Positions 62,393-64,000 of a stretch of DNA of 64,000 nt are shown piece by piece. The translations under genes and the position numbers were made by a program. Within the stretch, counting starts at the first letter, position 1, and each line of letters begins with the position of its first letter. The notes under the pieces are model-generated. The model saw only the letters and a list, made by a program, of their open reading frames with translations. It was not told the DNA's origin and made no database searches. The stretch is from UBA5109 sp965661005 (GTDB taxonomy: Bacteria > Pseudomonadota > Gammaproteobacteria > Pseudomonadales > Pseudohongiellaceae), in the NCBI GenBank assembly GCA_965661005.1, contig CBFICB010000005.1:124001-188000 (forward strand), read 5' to 3'.

Positions 62393-63430
62393 CTAATCTA
62401 AAGTCAGAAAGTCTATATCAAGGAGGTCCATTAATTCCATAGCCTTACCCCCTCCTCTCGCGACACAGGTCAGAGGATCATCAGCGACAATAACTGGTAA
62501 ACCGGTTTCCTCACTCAATAATTTATCCAGATCTCTTAATAATGCACCGCCTCCGGTCAAGACCAGACCGCTTTCGGCAATGTCTGATGCTAGCTCAGGT
62601 GGCGACTGCTCCAAAGCACTTTTAACTGCCTGAACAATAGCTGACAAAGGTTCTTGCAATGCTTCCAGTATCTCATCGCTATTTAAGGTGAAACTTCTAG
62701 GCACACCTTCGGCCAGATTTCGACCACGCACGTCTATTTCCCGAATTTCCGTACTAGGAAATGCGCAACCAATTTCTTTCTTGATTCTTTCAGCAGTCGC
62801 ATCACCGATTAAACTGCCATAGTTTCTGCGCACATGCGTTGTAATGGCTTCATCAAAACGATCTCCGCCAATCCTGACTGACTCTGAATAAACCACACCA
62901 TTAAGAGAGATAATGGCAATTTCTGTTGTACCACCACCAATATCGACGACCATGGACCCACTGGCCTGTTCAACAGGCAAACCTGCACCTATTGCAGCGG
63001 CCATTGGCTCTTCAATTAAACGTACTTCACGTGCACCAGCACTCATGACTGATTCACGAATTGCTCGGCGTTCTACTTGTGTCGATTTACAGGGTACGCA
63101 GACAAGCACTCTTGGACTGGGGCGAATAAAACTATTTTCATGCACCTTATGAATAAAGTGTTGAAGCATTTTTTCAGTCACCTGAAAGTCTGCTATCACA
63201 CCATCTTTTAAAGGCCTGATTGCCATTATATTGCCAGGCGTTCTACCAAGCATTCTTTTAGCATCGGATCCTACGGCTGTAACAGTTTTTTGACCATTAT
63301 GAATTCGAATAGAGACAACTGAGGGTTCATTCAGAATAATACCCTGATCACGGACATATATAAGTGTATTTGCAGTCCCCAAGTCGATAGACAGATCATT
63401 GGAGAACATGCCTCTTAATTTTTTTAACAT
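62393..63430 (-). CDS. mreB: Rod shape-determining protein MreB
   Basis: 345 residues, the standard actin-like MreB. Phosphate-binding motifs LSIDLGTANTLIYV, VVDIGGGTTEIAII and LTGGGALLRDLDKLL, plus RVLVCVPCKSTQVERRAI. It directs lateral wall synthesis and rod shape. First gene of mreBCD, divergent from gatC. The gap to mreC is 112 bases. Confidence 0.98.
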   Translation of the reverse strand: MLKKLRGMFSNDLSIDLGTANTLIYVRDQGIILNEPSVVSIRIHNGQKTVTAVGSDAKRMLGRTPGNIMAIRPLKDGVIADFQVTEKMLQHFIHKVHENSFIRPSPRVLVCVPCKSTQVERRAIRESVMSAGAREVRLIEEPMAAAIGAGLPVEQASGSMVVDIGGGTTEIAIISLNGVVYSESVRIGGDRFDEAITTHVRRNYGSLIGDATAERIKKEIGCAFPSTEIREIDVRGRNLAEGVPRSFTLNSDEILEALQEPLSAIVQAVKSALEQSPPELASDIAESGLVLTGGGALLRDLDKLLSEETGLPVIVADDPLTCVARGGGKAMELMDLLDIDFLTLD

Positions 63431-63751
63431 AAATTTTTATAACCCTTATAGGAGTAAATCTAAATTTTCCCTTCTGAAATACGCCTTTTGCGCTAATCTT
63501 CCAGTATAATCGCCCCTCAACAACTTTATGCCAGTTATTTTTAAGCGACTAATTAAACTTATAAAACAAATTTAAGCTATCAATAGTGAAAAAGAAGCCG
63601 CCTTACAGGGCCTTTAATAGGACCACAGCAATATTAAGGGTGCAACTTTAGCAATGACAACAACGCAGAGCAAGAATCAAATCTATATTGTCAGAACTAT
63701 TTCACTATATCAGCCCTTTTTGGCCATAATTAGCTAAACGGAGAAAGAAAA
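63431..63751. promoter_or_regulatory. Divergent promoter region of mreB and gatC
   Basis: 321 bases between the divergent starts. TATAAT at 63505-63510 on the plus strand (CCAGTATAATCGCC) is a full -10 consensus for the gatC side, with no strong -35 at 17 bases. On the minus strand the same DNA gives TATACT, a good -10 for mreB. The two -10 elements overlap, so their transcription may exclude each other. Confidence 0.5.
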
Positions 63752-64000
63752 ATGTCTATTACAGCAGACGATATTGCATATATTGCTAATCTTGCGCGCT
63801 TGCAACTGAGCGAAGCGGAAAAGCAAGAAGCGGCCCTTAACTTTGAAAATATTCTGGCTTTGATAGACCAAATGCAAAGTGCTGATACCGATCAGCTTGA
63901 GCCTTTGTCTCATGCGATTGAAACTTCTCAACCATTACGTGAAGACATTGTCACTGAAATAAATCAGCGTGATGAACTACAAAAAATTGCGCCAAAATGC
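63752..64000 (+). CDS. gatC: Aspartyl/glutamyl-tRNA amidotransferase subunit C (3' partial)
   Basis: 83 residues to the window end; the family has about 95. The start SITADDIAYIANLARLQLSEAE and FENILALIDQMQ are typical of GatC, which stabilises the GatAB amidotransferase that makes Gln-tRNA and Asn-tRNA. GGAG lies 8 bases before the ATG. gatA and gatB should follow outside the window. Confidence 0.95.
   Translation, partial: MSITADDIAYIANLARLQLSEAEKQEAALNFENILALIDQMQSADTDQLEPLSHAIETSQPLREDIVTEINQRDELQKIAPKC

Noticed and set aside
1..64000. A CRISPR array, prophage, transposon or toxin-antitoxin module
   Set aside because: No regularly spaced repeats, integrase, transposase, terminal inverted repeats or toxin-antitoxin pair were found on either strand.

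Overview
The window is 64 kb of a gammaproteobacterial chromosome, AT-rich for the group by eye. The gene order points to the Pseudomonas/Cellvibrio side of the class, probably a marine or aquatic lineage. Three blocks carry this: rnfD-rnfG-rnfE-nth at the left end; ispH, fkpB, lspA, ribF, murJ, rpsT, proB, obg, rpmA, rplU, ispB at 49-59 kb; and mreBCD facing away from gatC at the right end. No rRNA, tRNA, CRISPR array, prophage or insertion sequence was seen. TTG starts are common (about eight genes).

Layout. 1-2.5 kb: end of the RNF electron-transport operon plus nth. 2.7-6.1 kb: periplasmic sulfite/sulfane dehydrogenase pair (SoxC/SoxD-like) facing two secreted proteins, one DUF6152. 6.4-10.1 kb: sterol desaturase-type oxygenase, DUF2306 membrane protein, a low-complexity non-coding stretch with 8-bp tandem repeats, a hypothetical protein and a TraB/GumN protein. 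10.2-15.8 kb: metH-metF with divergent metR. 15.8-19.4 kb: DUF1015, FKBP isomerase, purN, histone-deacetylase-family protein. 19.4-24 kb: MscS channel, frameshifted OmpA-family gene, DUF924, MAPEG, cupin, EamA transporter. 24.1-26 kb: arsR-arsC-acr3 arsenic operon with a clear palindromic operator. 26-31 kb: fabV, aminopeptidase, glutaminyl cyclase, MAPEG, orphan exbD, tetR. 31.2-38.5 kb: a CocE/S15-like protein that seems to lack its catalytic triad, then DUF445, yhdP and maf. 38.7-41.5 kb: eukaryotic-type hisA, xdhC, a MocA-like nucleotidyltransferase and a small DnaJ-type zinc-finger protein. 41.6-47.8 kb: [2Fe-2S] ferredoxin and its likely reductase, TlpA-like lipoprotein, stand-alone 5'-3' exonuclease, nadE and a PP0621-family protein.

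The most notable region is 47.8-48.9 kb. A 5' fragment of a pilS-like gene (+) runs directly into a frameshifted 5' fragment of pilV (-), upstream of which fimT is intact. This looks like the scar of one deletion that removed most of the type IV pilus minor-pilin operon and the pilSR regulators. A second break in an old gene order is the absence of ileS between ribF and lspA, which overlap directly. A third is the absence of rng between maf and yhdP, and the separation of that pair from mreBCD by over 20 kb.

How the genes work together. Several functions touch molybdenum (SoxC, XdhC, the MocA-like protein, a MOSC protein). Others form working sets: methyl-group metabolism (metF/metH/metR), arsenic export, cell-shape control (mreBCD), isoprenoid supply (ispH, ispB), lipoprotein maturation (lspA), and translation (rpsT, rpmA, rplU, gatC). 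I found no convincing wholly new multi-gene system. The best leads are the pilus deletion scar, the triad-less CocE homologue, the eukaryotic-type HisA, a possible non-canonical mreC start and the repeats in the rpsT leader.
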